NCBI GenBank assembly: GCA_039720395.1
Contig: CM077823.1
Coordinates: 34,368,371-34,432,370 of the forward strand
Direction of reading: 5' to 3'
Source of the DNA: Liquidambar formosana
Taxonomy: Eukaryota > Streptophyta > Magnoliopsida > Saxifragales > Altingiaceae
Length of the DNA stretch: 64,000 nt
Part shown: in pieces, positions 11,639 through 23,971 of the stretch
How the letters are laid out: each line of letters begins with the position of its first letter
Numbering within the stretch: the first letter of the stretch is position 1
The notes under the pieces: generated by a model
Databases searched by the model: none
Seen by the model: the letters and a program-made list of their open reading frames with translations, nothing else
Told to the model about the DNA's origin: nothing
Program-made: the position numbers and the translations under genes

Positions 11639-12049
11639 GAGGGGGGCTATTGCCACCATATAAAGTACTTTAAACCTTCCATTAGTTTACATTTTTTAAG
11701 ATTTTATGAAAAACATAAAAGATTTTTACGAAAACTAATCACTTTGTTTATTAGAAAATGTTGTTCGGAACAACTTTGTAGAATGAAGTTTTTCCAAAAT
11801 CTATCATTTACACAGACTTTTTGGCCATTTACAATCTTTATTTCAGTTTCCATGAAAAATGGCTAAACAGTGTACTTAAATGACAAATTTTGGAAACAAC
11901 TTCTTCTACAAAGTTGTTTGGAATGATGTTTTTTAATAGACTATGTGATTAGTTTTCGTAAATTTTTTTTTTATATTTTTCATAAAACTTAAAAAATATA
12001 AATTAAGCGGGGGCTTAGAGTATTTTATGTAGTGGCAATAGCTTGACCC
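11639..12049. mobile_element. Fold-back Mutator-like MITE, 411 bp
   Basis: The two halves are inverted repeats of roughly 190 bp. Left end GAGGGGGGCTATTGCCACC; reverse complement of the right end GGGTCAAGCTATTGCCACT; homology continues inward through ACGAAAACTAATCAC. A perfect 9-bp duplication AATTTATAA flanks it (11630-11638 and 12050-12058). No coding capacity. Confidence 0.85.
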
Positions 12050-12659
12050 AATTTATAAACTTCTTCTTTGCTTTGCTTTTTTTCTTTGTTGGGGAAGGGG
12101 AGACAATTCAAGATTGGCAAATATTTACACCTAGAACTATATTTGAGCACTTTATACACATAACAAAAATCTAAGAATGTTTTGGAGGCCCTACCTGTCC
12201 GGATTCGGATTTGGTGCAGTTGACTACTTTTACTGTATGGTGCAATAAATGTAGGATTGATGACAGGTGGGCAAGGAGGAGAAATGAAGGGCTGTTAGGC
12301 ATTGGGCGTCAAATGTATCTCTCGAATTCGATCCTATAGTTACTACACCATGCAGTAAATGCACCAAATCCAAATCCCTACCTATCCCCTGCCTCCAACC
12401 ATGGACGAGGCCAACTATTCCCAATCCTGGAAGGGGCAGTCAAACACCATTCATTACTTTCATTATACATTACTCTAATTTTCAATAGTGATGGTTATAA
12501 GCTTTTTACCCTCTTTTTAATTTTTCGGTTTGTGATAAAAATAACAAAAGATCGGATGTCTCCGAAGAGAACTAAAAATAGGAAAAGATGAAGTTTTATA
12601 AATTTCTTGTCACATTAACTTAATAAAAAATAAATAAATCTAATAGTTAGTCTAAAGAG

Positions 12660-12845
12660 ATAATGAGAAGTTAAACCTTAGACTTTCTTTCAACTTTTTA
12701 AGACGTAAATTCTCAGATTTTGTTTAAACTTCTTGAGACGTAAATCTTAAGAATGAAAAAGTTAAACCTCAGACCCTCTTTCGACTTCTTGAGACGTATA
12801 TCCTCATATTTTTTTTCGATTTCTTGAAACGTAAATCTTAAAAAT
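12660..12845. repeat. Short tandem repeat at the edge of duplication block 2
   Basis: Degenerate units of about 45-60 bp built on TCAGA...TTTCGACTTCTTGAGACGTAAATC occur about four times. The window's first 45 bases are one such unit. The array therefore sits at the left edge of both duplicated blocks. Confidence 0.55.
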
Positions 12846-13750
12846 TAATCATCCATCTCTAAAGCTTACTCTCAAAATGCAAATAAACCATGGGGCTAGC
12901 TATCTAGCCCCCTTAGCTATTTTAGCTAGCCAAATAATTTTTTTCCTTCTCTAATGGGTTAGCTATTTTAGCTATCGTTATTTCGGCTAGCTACATTTAG
13001 CTAGCGAATGTTCTTTAACTAAACTATTTTTAGTTAAAAAGGTTACATTTGTCCTCTCCATATGCATCATTCCCTTTTTATCTCTTCACCAATTGATTAA
13101 AAAAAAAAAGATTATTAATAAAAATTTGAAATAGCTCAAATTAAAAAAATGTCACTTGGATAGCTAGCTAGCTATTTTAAAAAATGTCATTTTGCTAACT
13201 AAAGTAGCAAAAAAATAGTTAATACCCTTGGAGATGCTCTTAGTCTTTCCTTAAGCCTATGCATTCGATAAGTGAATAAACAGAGAGTCAGAGAATGAAA
13301 CTCAAAACTTTCAATTTTTGAAACGTAACCCTTTGTTATGTCCACCACTCTTGTGGGTTTGTAAGATAATAATAAGAATAATAAAAACAATTGTGAATAC
13401 AAATAGATGAGAAAAAAGATACAAACTCAAATCAGAAGTTTCCTGAAAATTCCCCCACAATTCTCCCCTTGGACTTTTCCTTAACTATCGCTTGATTTTT
13501 CTCGTGTTTTTTTTTTTCTTCCTTGATGGCATTGTACCAGTCAATTTTGGGGGCTATTGCAGTCAAGTTTTCACACCTTGATCTTATCAGTGCAGAAATA
13601 TATAACAAGAGAATAGTCACAAAGGAGACCCTGGGTAAACTTCACTACTTTTGTAATTTATACTAATTAATTAAAATTACAAATAGATTAGCCTTTATTA
13701 CCTTTCAAAACCTAATTAATATCCCCAAATATGACTGGGAGTTAGAAAAA

Positions 13751-13760
13751 CTATATATAC
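13751..13760 (+). promoter_or_regulatory. TATA box of amylase copy 3
   Basis: CTATATATAC, about 45 bp upstream of the ATG at 13797, identical in context to copy 1. Confidence 0.6.
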
Positions 13761-13796
13761 ACACACGAAACTACATATACAAACATACAAGAAAAC

Positions 13797-13892
13797 ATGA
13801 GCAGTACCACTTCTCTATGCTATCTCCTATTTTTCATCTCTCTCATACCCAACTTCACATCTTCTCAAATATTATTTCAGGTACATATAAGA

Positions 13893-13939
<47 letters not shown>

Positions 13940-16900
13940 GTGTGTTATTCTGCAACTATTGATTCCTATATGATTAAAATAAAGGTTTCTTGACAGGGGT
14001 TCAACTGGGTATCATGGGAGAAAGAAGGGGGATGGTACAACTTCTTGAAAAACTCCATTCCTGAACTGTCCACCTCTGGAGTTACCCATATTTGGCTTCC
14101 TCAACCTGCTCAGTCTGTCAAACCTGAAGGTATAAACCATATGAAGTTATCATATTGTACACCTATACTCTGCCTTGAAATGATTGGGTTTCTCTTGTTA
14201 ATCTTGCGTGAATAATATAAACTATAATTGTTTGTAGAGTTTTCTCGATCATCTTAATTCTGTTATAGTTAGACACGGTTTCTTCTAATTAAGTTGTATT
14301 AGTAATTCAAATTCAGTAACTATAGTCGTTTATGGTGTTATTGTATCCGATTTCTTCCTGAGTTTGATGCAATGCAGTCTAGCTGTATGATCAAATGACT
14401 ATAGGTTTCTAATGTTATATATTTATATGTAGACATGTACATATATACAGTAATGTTCAGGTGGTTGACGGCACGCATATGTGTCGCCGATGGTGACCGT
14501 CCATATTTATTACGCTCTTGCGCGTGATTGTCATGAACAGTCCTCATTAGCGATGCACCCACTTGAACATTTCATATTATATCCGTTAAGTATAGTAAGT
14601 GGTAATTTTTTTATTTTTATTTTTGGTTGTCACATTACATTTTTGTCTTGGCCAAAATGCATTGGAAATGTTGAAGTGTTGAAATTTCTTTGCAAAATTT
14701 TCTTTAAGGCTCTGTTAGGACCTCAGAAAGTAGGGAGGGAAAGGAAAAGAAAATTCTTAAAATTGCTTTAAAATGATTTGCTTTCTTTAGCATTTTTTTT
14801 TTTATTAGTTCCTTTTCTTTCCCTAGTTCTTCTCAAGATCCAAATATAGGCTAAAGGTCAAAGAAGAAATTTTGAAAATTTGAAGTTTGAGTACATTGAA
14901 TGTTCAAAACTTTGAAAGTTCTTGTAATAAAATAAAATTTAAAAATTTTTAAAATCCATAACTTGATCGCAATTCTAAATGTGTGATTCTTGTTATCTTT
15001 TCACTTGTTGCTGCTTATGAAGGGAGTATTTGAGTTCAGATTTATGAGATGATGGTGATCATTGCAACAATAATTTAAAATTAATATGTAATTCCTCAGA
15101 GATTACCCATCTTTCATTTGAAATTTTTTCCTTGATCTCATGCTTCAATGCATTTTTTCCTTTATCTCTCAAGGGTACATGCCAGGAAGGCTCTATGATC
15201 TCAACGCGTCAAGCTATGGAAACCAAGATGAATTAAAGTCACTGATTAATGCCTTTCATGGCAAGGGAATCCAATGCATTGCAGACATAGTAATAAACCA
15301 CAGAACTGCAGAAAGGCAAGATGGGAGAGGAAAATATGCCATCTTCGAAGGAGGAACTCCGGATGATCGCCTCGACTGGGGGCCATCTTTTATCTGCAGT
15401 GATGACACTGAATATTCTGATGGCACAGGGAATCCCGATAGTGGAGCCCCATATGATCCTGCTCCAGACGTTGACCACATAAACACACGGGTCCAAAGAG
15501 AGCTATCGGACTGGATGAATTGGCTAAAAAATGATATTGGGTTTGATGGATGGCGATTCGACTTTGCTAGGGGATATTCCCCAGCTTTTACCAAGTTATA
15601 TATGGAAAATACTATGCCAACATTTGCAGTAGGGGAAATTTGGAATGAACTTGCCTATGGAAGTGATGGAAAACCGGAGTACAACCAGGATGCTCATCGG
15701 CAGAACATTTCGGACTGGGTAAAAGCTGCTGGTGGAGTTGTGACAGCATTTGATTTTACGACTAAAGGGATACTTCAAACTGCGGTCGAAGGGGAGCTAG
15801 GGAGGATGAAAGATTCAAATGGAAGGGCTCCAGGAATGATTGGGATGTTGCCAGGAAATTCTGTGACTTTCATAGATAATCATGATACGGGTTCTACGCA
15901 ACAAAAATGGCCATTCCCATCGGACAAAGTCATGCAGGGATATGTTTATATTCTCACTCATCCAGGGATCCCATCAATAGTAATTCCTAAATCCTCGGTT
16001 TCTTTTTAGCTTTCTTTTTCTATCTAGATAGTTAATATCATTATACTATTGACTAAAGCTGTTTTAAGTACCCAAAAATTATATCCAGAAAAGGGTTCTT
16101 GAATCCTCTAGTCCTGTGTTTGGAGTGGAGGATTTATAACTTGTTGACAACAAATTCTTCAACTGCCCAAAACGTAGAACAACTTCATTTGTTGTGCCAG
16201 AAGTATCTCTAGAATATAAACAGGCTAAAAGACCACCATTCATATCACAATGTGCAGCACTTTCATAACATTAGTCATAGAAACATCAGAGCACTTGGAG
16301 TTTTCGGCAACCTTGTCTAGGATCTGCTTTCTCAAATCACTGGTGTTGATGCCCAATATGTTGCCCAACACACTTTGGTTATCGTTGTAAGCAAAACATG
16401 AAAAAAAAGGTAGCATTTATATTTAGATTTTTTATATTTTATTTTTGGATTAAGCAACATTTAATTTTACAGTAAGCATGAAGTGTTAATGTTTGAACTC
16501 CTGCTCCTTTCCAAGTCTATAGTTGTAATGGTTTTGAGAAAAGGAGCAATGCATGCTATATGCAATTAGCAGGTCCAACTCCAATCTCCCATCACTATCG
16601 CATATCAGCGATGATAAACTCAAACAATGGATCATATTGATAGGAAATTCTTCTGTCATGTTACTGTTGATTAGTGTATTCTTAGAAAATCGAATCTGCC
16701 CATAGGTTATACTTGGAACTCATTTGTGTGTCATTATCTTGTGACAGTTTTATGACCACTTCTTCGACTGGGGTCTGAAAGACGAGATCTCTAAGCTCAC
16801 TGCAATCAGAACAAGGAACGGGATCAAACCCAGCAGTGCCTTGCGTATTCTAGCCTCCGATCCAGATCTCTACGTAGCCATGATAGACGAAAAAATCATT

Positions 16901-17002
16901 GCCAAGATTGGGTCAAGGTATGAGGTCGGAGACCTTGTCCCTCCAGGCTTCCAAATTGCTACTTCTGGAAATGATTATGCTGTATGGGAGAAAACAATGT
17001 AA
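13797..17002 (+). CDS. Secreted alpha-amylase (GH13), copy 3, type A
   Basis: Four exons: 13797-13880, 13997-14129, 15174-15979, 16748-17002, encoding 425 residues, within the usual plant AMY range. Signal peptide about residues 1-23. Catalytic set Asp202 ([10 protein letters not shown]), Glu227 (VGEIW) and Asp310 ([11 protein letters not shown]) is complete, with the Gly-Ser-Thr lost from copy 1 still present. The exon 2 start reads [11 protein letters not shown] where the other copies have [11 protein letters not shown]. The barley surface site Trp-Trp, 13 and 12 residues before the last catalytic Asp, is Met-Leu here, as in copies 1, 2 and 5. The putative poly(A) signal is AAGTAAA where copies 1, 2 and 5 have AATAAA, and the W-box-like motif upstream is changed. 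The protein looks functional; its expression may differ. Confidence 0.9.
13897..13935. repeat. (TA)n microsatellite in amylase intron 1
   Basis: About 19 TA units. The same position has about 10 units in copy 1 (near 1107-1126), an interrupted tract in copy 2, about 29 in copy 4 and a short interrupted tract in copy 5. Confidence 0.9.
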
Positions 17003-17378
17003 CGATTTTATGATCATTTTTAAAATGTATATGTAACAGAGTTTATGACCCAATTAATAATATCTCTGTTATAAGTGAATTTGAAAGTCTTCAACAAATT
17101 TATATGTTGAATTATTATTGATGAAGTAAAAGCTAAGGCATCCAATCATTATAATGAGTTTTTTTTTTTTGGCTTCTCAAGATTGGAATTTGTACCTTAT
17201 GCTCTTGGTAGTATGAGAATCTAACTATTACATCAGACAAAGGTCCCTTAATAAATGTAGAAAAGGAATATTAAGGTTTTTTTTTTTTTGGTTATGCCAA
17301 ACAGTTGGTATCCTAAGCTTTACTCTTACTAAGGTTAAGACCCAAACTAGTCCCTCTTCAAGCTTGAGCTCGGATTTA

Positions 17379-17607
17379 GTGCTGGGGTCAAAAAAACCTA
17401 GCACTGTGCTGGGTTAAGGGGATTGCGACACCTTGGAACAGTAAAGCAAGTGAACTGCTCGGATCAAAAGATCAAAAACCAGTCCCATTGAGGTCATTTC
17501 AGCAACTTTTTTTATTTTTTGATCCAAGCCGTTCATTTGCTTTATTATGCTAAGGTGTCATGATCCCTTTAACCCAACACAGTGCTGAGTTTTTTTTACC
17601 CCATCAC
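17379..17607. mobile_element. TA-flanked MITE, paralogue of the 5540 element
   Basis: 229 bp, same termini and same position relative to the flanking genes as the 5540-5773 element, flanked by TA at 17377 and 17608. Inherited with block duplication, not a second insertion. Confidence 0.65.
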
Positions 17608-18074
17608 TAAAATAAATAAATGAGCAAAGTTAATATAAACAAATGTGAATAGAAGTAGGTGAGAAAAGATCGATACAAGTTCAAATAAGAAGTTTCTTGA
17701 ATGTTCCCCCACAATTCTCTTCTTGGACTTTTTCCTTAACTATCACTTGATTTTTCTCTTGGGTTCCTTTTTATTTTTTTTAAGCGTACAAGTCAATTTT
17801 ATGGGCAATTTCAAGCAAGTTTTCACAACTTCATCTGGTCAGTGCAGCACTATCTGACTAGAGATAGTGATAAAAGGAGACCCTGGGTCAACCTCACCCC
17901 TTTTATACTAATTAATTAATTAATTAATTAAAATGACGAATGGATAGCCTTGATTACCTTTCAAAACCTAATTAATATCCCCAAAAAAGGAGCAACTCCC
18001 AATTCCCAAATATAACAGGGAGTTAGAAAAAACTATATTTTCAGAAAACTACATACACAAACATACCAGAAAAC

Positions 18075-18174
18075 ATGAGCATTAGCACTTCTCTATGCTA
18101 TCTCCTATTTTTCATCTCTCTCATACCCAACTTCTCATCTTCTCAAATATTATTTCAGGTACATACAAGAAATA

Positions 18175-18237
<63 letters not shown>

Positions 18238-18540
18238 GTGTGTTTTTGTTCCTATATGATTAAAAATAAAGATTTATTTGACAGGGGTTCAACTGGGAAT
18301 CATGGAAGAAGGAAGGGGGATGGTACAACTTCTTGAAAAACTCCATTCCTGAACTGGCTACCTCTGGAATTACACATGTTTGGCTTCCTCAACCTGCTCA
18401 ATCTGTTGGACCTGAAGGTATAAACTCTGTCAAGTCATCATGTTGCACACATAGAATCTGCCACGAAATTAATGATTGGGTTTCTTTTTTTAAGCTTGAA
18501 TGAATTTTTTAAATTCAGTAACTATAATTGTTTGTGGAGC
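18075..18540 (+). pseudogene. Truncated alpha-amylase copy 4, type B
   Basis: Exon 1 (18075-18158, signal peptide [20 protein letters not shown]) and exon 2 (18285-18417, [15 protein letters not shown]...) are intact and closest to copy 2. Homology continues about 120 bp into intron 2 and then stops. Exons 3 and 4, which hold all catalytic residues, are absent from this position. The upstream promoter is retained, so it could still be transcribed. A 62-residue open frame here is only exon 1 read into the TA microsatellite. Confidence 0.85.
18176..18234. repeat. (TA)n microsatellite in intron 1 of copy 4
   Basis: About 29 TA units, the longest of the five paralogous tracts. Confidence 0.9.
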
Positions 18541-18661
18541 TTAAATATTATAAATGTTAACCCTAGATATATACTTTCTAACTTGTTTGAGTTTTACACT
18601 TACAATCCGTTGGTAACATTCTAAAATTATTTTAACTGATCTGTTTCGTTACTTATTTCAG

Positions 18662-18818
18662 ACTTCCACTGGAGCTCATCTACATGTGCCAATGCAGGTT
18701 CTATTCCTATAGTATTGCTGCCCTCCTTACCTGGGAGACTCGAAGGAGTGATTTCTCTGTGATGATGTCGCATCATGTAATCACTGTTATTTTGATTGGG
18801 ACCTCATACACTACAGGG
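18662..18818 (+). pseudogene. Exon fragment of a LAG1/LOH ceramide synthase
   Basis: A 157-nt segment bounded by TTATTTCAG and GTAAAA reads open as LPLELIYMCQC, then YSIAALLTWETRRSDF and SVMMSHHVITVILIG. This matches the TLC-domain core of plant LAG one homologues, including the conserved WETRR-DF and MSHH motifs. LOH enzymes N-acylate sphingoid bases in the ER membrane. The 120 bp before it look like the LOH intron. No other catalytic-domain exon was found nearby, so it is a captured or deletion-derived fragment, not a gene. It begins almost where amylase copy 4 breaks off. Confidence 0.65.
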
Positions 18819-20045
18819 TAAAACTCTAGTTTGTGTTTATGTACCCTTGATTTTTTAAACTAGTCAATACTACATTACATAACTTTAGATGCTTCTGTAT
18901 CTTTATCATTGTCATTTCATATTGGATTCCATGCAATAGATTTTGTTGGATCCCCATGGTTAATTTGGGCTAGAATTGTTGTTGAATTTGTTAGTTTTGT
19001 TGTTAATTTTTAGTCTGAATGAGTTGAAACTGTGAATTAATCTAAAACGGTAACTACCAATTTTAAGAATTTCAACTGAAGGAGTGTCTCCTTTAATACC
19101 ATTTGAGTTGTCTAAGATGTCCATGTATACTAGTATGCTGAACTCGGGGAAGTTTACTACAAGCTTGTGGCATATTGACGTTTGCCAAGAGCCAAGTGGT
19201 CTACTAATGTCACATGTGTACATGTGCCAAATTTGACAATGATAATTTATGATCCTTCAGTAAGACTACCTACATTTTTTGATGTTCACCAGGTCTTTAT
19301 GCTCTGCAAGTACCATACCACGTGTTTTAGAGGTAAAACATGTGGTGAGATGTTTGCGCAAAATTTAATATGAGATGTTTGCCATGAATCTCCTTACCCT
19401 ATGGGTTTAAATGCCTGTATGTTACACATTCTCATGCTATTTTACTTTAGGACAAATATTTTTTGTTTGGGCATTATAGAGGGGGGAAAACATCTTTTTA
19501 TAATGGGGACATTTGAAAGGTGAGTCAGAAAATTATAATGTGAATAATCTTCTTATTGACACTAACAATAGCCACTGGATCAGTGCCTAATTCTATCTCA
19601 TTAAATTTTTCATTATGTATTAGTAAGAAGCAGGCCTTTTCTTGATCCATGAAATGAATTAAGGGATTTCAGAAGGCTAAACATGAAGTAAGGGTCTGTT
19701 TGGGAATTTCGGGAACTGGATCAAGCTAGGTTCACTTCCTTAATGCCTATTTAGATTTTAAATAAACCAACTCATAGCTTCTTTAAATAAAAATAAAAAT
19801 AAAAAAACCCCTATGTAAGCCTTGTTTTTTTTTTTTTGTATGAGGCTGAACAGATATACATAAAAAATTAGAGTTACCAAACATTGATGAAATAAAAACC
19901 AGTCATATACATCCTTAGCTGGCCCTTTTTTTTATTTATTTACCCAAATGGCTTTAAAAATTCTAATTTGACATAAAAACAAAGGATTCAGAAGGATAAG
20001 TTATTCAAAGAAAGCTGTAATTATCAAGAACAAAGATATGGTTCC
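18819..20045. other. Non-coding interval, nothing recognised
   Basis: AT-rich; may include the LOH intron at its start. Short open frames (18960-19373) show no family features. Confidence 0.4.
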
Positions 20046-21120
20046 TGTGGATATGATGGCTTTTGAGGCCGCATGCTCGACACGTGTCAAGCGCAGAGAC
20101 ACCCTAAAGAATGGCCCCTAGCCATGGGTTACCCAACACGTGCATAGCACGTGACCTCGGGATAAAAGTAAGGAAGGCCCCGAGGTGCTCACATAAACAA
20201 GCATGTGACGGAGGAAACACACGGGTCACAAGGGGAACTTCGCCAAGGAAGCCTCCTTTAACATTGGAACTCCACGAAGCCATGCTTCTAAGAGAGAACC
20301 TGGAGGATAGGTTACCTCGAGAATGAAATCTCGTGAGAGGTCATCCTCTGAACGTAAAGACCACCGCGACAACAGAATGGGGAGTAAGGGACTGATACGG
20401 TTAGGAGGGCCAAGACTAGGAAGGACTAGGTCATGAAGGGAGAAGCTGAGGATGTCTCGAGGAGCGATTCTCCCTCGTGTGATCTCACCCACTTTTGAGA
20501 CAACTTGGATAGCATTAAATGCCTAGCATAGGTTTAGTTGGGTCAGGATAATACATTGACACCAGCAGGACAAGACCTTGCATAGAGCTCTTCGGAACCC
20601 AAGGGAATGAAGTGACTATTCACTGGTCACAAGGGCAGGAACTAGGACCGCATGCTAGTGCATTAAATGGCATTAAATGCCCTCAGTAGGATATTAGCTA
20701 GCTTCTGATGTGTCACTTCAAGCAGGACCCACGAATAGTCACACCACCCCTTTCTATAAGATCACGTCACGACTTCACTATAAAAGGAGGACTTATGTTT
20801 CATAAAGGGGTGGTTCCCCCAAAAAAGAAGGAGAGAAAAGAAAAGGAAGAAGCAAAAAGAGTGAAGAACGATAGCAAAATCGTTCACTAAGAAGAACAAA
20901 CCAACAGTGGTACAGAATTCACAATCTTTTCTTTAGAGAAAAGACAGAGAGCTACTTTATGATCCAAGTCTCATAGAGTCCCAACGAGCCTCCCCTTACT
21001 CCATATCACTCACTTTACTCATCCTGTTGGCCTGTCGATCTCCACAGTGTCACCACACGTGCCAACCTCACCATAGCACGATCATCTATAATGCACTCTC
21101 AAACTTATCCATCTATATTT
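20046..21120 (+). mobile_element. LTR-like leader of a decayed retrotransposon
   Basis: GC content rises sharply compared with both sides. A TATA box (CACTATAAAAGGAGG, 20776-20790) and downstream purine-rich tract fit an LTR promoter. The end is followed by TTTGGCAACTCTACTGGGGA, resembling the primer-binding region of some plant Ty3/Gypsy elements. A gag-like region follows. No second LTR was found, so the LTR boundaries are inferred. Confidence 0.45.
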
Positions 21121-21799
21121 GGCAACTCTACTGGGGAGGTAGCACGTGATGGTAATAACTCGATGAAACATCGACATCCCCAATCTTGCGGGTGAGGAGA
21201 TCAACGAGTCTTGCTTTAGAGATAACCCTCCTGATCCAACTACTAACCAAGTCCTATTGGAACCAGTCTTATGGTATACCCGCCAGCTTCGGCCTAGGAA
21301 ACCTGACTCTCGTACCGGTCCCTACAGTGCCTCCGTTGGCCATAACCTCCACCGATTTCATGGTGGCCTTTGGCCCTATACTAGCCTCAGTTCAAGAGAG
21401 TTAGAACCACATCCTTGCTGCTTTGAGGACTATCTAAGAAGGATCCTCGGGTAGAGGGTCTTTTTCACAAAATCCCCAAGGGTGGTACAACAACGTGTAG
21501 GCAAACCTGTATGTCCCACAAAGACCGCCATGAATCGAAGAAGGAACCCTAGATCCATATGCCCCAAGTCAAAATCCTGAGATACATGATGGAGCTGCTT
21601 CAGACACAGGTAGGCCGCTAATACACGATGAGCCTCCTTGCTGAACGATGGCCACACCACTAGAACAATATATCACCATGGCCAAGATGGAGAGGATCCT
21701 CGCGAGAGAAAAGAGTCATAATCTCTCCATCCCTGCCATACCTGACCTCGATCAGAGGTGACCTTACCCAATTGACCTAAACCCTATCCCATTGGGTAC

Positions 21800-22640
21800 G
21801 TGCCCTTAGTAAAATTCCCGTTGTTCAACGGAAAAAAGGGAAATGCGAAAGAGCATGTGGTCCACTTCCTCTCGTTTGGGGCCTACCGATGCAACGAAAG
21901 CCTCCGGCTCAGAGAGTTCTCGAAGTCACTCACTGACTTGGCCTACACGTTGTACACCAGCCTCGAGTCAGGATCGATGACCATGTGGCCTCAAATGTCT
22001 CGGGCCTTCACAGATAAGTTTTTCTGTGTGGAGGAATGGGTTAGCATCATTTCTCTGAATCAAATCAAGTAAAGGGCTGGTGAGGATCTTGTGGGATATG
22101 TCTCGAGGTTCAGAGAACGAGCAATAGAGTACCTCGAGCCTATCTCTAAGTCCAAATTGGTTGACCTTTGTGTAATAGGTATGCTACAGACCTTCAAACC
22201 ATACATAGTTATACACACCTTTCACAACTTCTCTCGCCTCATCGAGGCTGCCTGGTGGATTAGTGACAACGTCGCCCAGCTTCCTAGTTCCATGGGCACT
22301 AAGACACTATGGAGAGTGGAAAGAAAGAATCCTCCTATGGTAGCTACGATAGAAAATTCAAAGCGGGCTCGAGTAGAGACCTTGGACAATAAGGTCGAGG
22401 TCAACAATGCCCCGCTTTATCCTTGCAGCATGAAGGAAGTGTTGATAGTACTCGACAAATGGGTATAGGATGGTGTGGTCAATCTCCCCAAGGTTAGATA
22501 AGAGCCTACTTCAAGCAACAAGAAATATGCTAGATACTGTGTTTTCCACCACAAGGTAAAACACCCAACGAGCGATTGTTGGTTACTAAAAAGGATTTTC
22601 TCCAAGAAGGTCAAAGCAAATGAACTCGAGGTCACAGCAC
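21800..22640 (+). pseudogene. Retrotransposon gag remnant (Ty3/Gypsy-like)
   Basis: Two same-orientation open pieces (21800-22072 and 22091-22468) read like a plant Gypsy gag core: FPLFNGKKGNAKEHVVHF, an aromatic-rich middle with MWPQMSRAFTDKFF, then GYVSRFRERAIEYL and FHNFSRLIEAA. Stops interrupt them, for example at 22070. No protease, reverse transcriptase or integrase follows; the sequence runs into a CT microsatellite at 22640. It is a truncated, dead element. Confidence 0.6.
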
Positions 22641-22703
22641 TCTCTCTCTCCCTCTCTCTCTCTCTCTCTATTATCTAGAATAATCTCTCTCTCTCTCTCT
22701 CTC
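22640..22703. repeat. Interrupted (CT)n microsatellite
   Basis: Two CT runs, 22640-22669 and 22684-22703, separated by an AT-rich spacer, at the point where gag homology ends. Confidence 0.9.
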
Positions 22704-23971
22704 ATTGATATGATAATGTCTGGGAGTCCCTAAAACATTAAAATTTAAATAGGGAAAAAAATCTCATTTATTATGTCCAAATATTTCCTTCTCCTAAGAC
22801 TACATAGAATTAAAACTCTCATCCAACAATTTCCATTACCTGTGAAAAAAAAAATAAAAAAAATGGCACATTGGTTGGGCACTTGGGCCACTTTTTTAGG
22901 AGGAATGTAGCATCTCATTCTATTACTCATTATCATAATTAGTATAAAATGGAAGCCACTTTGTCCTCATTCATGCCATAATATGCAATTGCTCACGAAC
23001 GCAATACCAACATTATGATTAGGAGTTCTTAGACCATTTCTAGGATTTACTCTCATGGAACTGCTAAATGTAGCCCAAAAAGGATGAGTAGCATTTAATA
23101 ATTGTGGTGTATTATTTCCTCATCTTATATAATATCTTTAATATTTTCACCAAACAGTTACTGACTTCTCTCTAATCACAACAGATTCAGAGGACGATGA
23201 ATAGGTGGATATAGTTCAATTTTTTTTTGTTCTCAGAGGAGATCTGGCCCTTCAGAGATTACTGGGTTTGTAGGTTTGTTTCTGCATATTCAATTGGTTA
23301 TACTTGTGGGAAGGGGTTTAAAACTCTCTTACACAATTTTTCATGGGGTAGAGATAAGGAGGTAGGATCATCAAGCATCTCTTCTTGATTACGTTTTAGT
23401 GTATAAATAATAGGCAAATTCTGTATAATTGTTGTCTTGGATAGACCCATGTTTCAAGATTAGTTTTTCTATGGAGAAATGAAAAAAGAAAAAAGAAAAA
23501 AATGTAATTCAGTACAATGTATGTTTTTTTTTTTTGGTCTGCTTAGGTGTAAAACACCTGTTCTCCATTATATTGGTCCCACCTAGAGGTGAAGATTTTC
23601 TCCAAGAAACCGTGTAGTGACTACAATTGATGAGCAGATTTGTGTTTGATTATATGTGATTCTCAGTGGGAGCCATTTGAATGTATTCCACACCATTGCT
23701 ACGCTATCCAAATTGTAAAGCTATGGCACATTTCTGTTGAATAATTTGTGACTTCTACTTCAATTTCTTGGGAATAGATTAGAGACCACGCTCATCTCAA
23801 GAGGTATAGTTTTTCTTCTGGGGCCCACCTCACATGAATTATTCAACTCCTTTTCTATCAAGTGGTGTTTATAAGAGGAGACTCGCGCCCCACCCAAACA
23901 CGTCTCCGTGTCAAGTGGGCATGCCCCATCGTTTGCTAAGTAGACTTTTGTTATGAGAAGGATTATTATCA
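22704..23971 (+). other. Non-coding; possible last exon of the LOH remnant at 23186-23206
   Basis: At 23186 an acceptor (CTAATCACAACAG) precedes codons that read DSEDDE followed by a stop. That resembles the acidic C-terminus of plant LOH proteins and would fit the LOH exon 4.4 kb upstream, with the retroelement inserted between. The match is very short. The rest of the interval is AT-rich with no gene. Confidence 0.25.

Larger units (their letters stand above)
12796..18540 (+). repeat. Segmental duplication, block 2 (amylase copy 3 plus truncated copy 4)
   Basis: Collinear with 1-6720. Homology to the B-type gene stops in intron 2 at about 18540, where unrelated sequence carrying a ceramide-synthase exon begins. 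Lacks the intron-2 transposon of copy 1 and about 170 bp 3' of the A-type gene. Confidence 0.85.

Noticed and set aside
18075..18263. 62-residue protein with an Ile-Tyr repeat tail
   Set aside because: It is exon 1 of amylase copy 4 read into the intron 1 TA microsatellite.
20111..20492. Short open frames in the GC-rich LTR-like region as genes
   Set aside because: They overlap on both strands, lack known motifs and fall in a likely LTR/leader.
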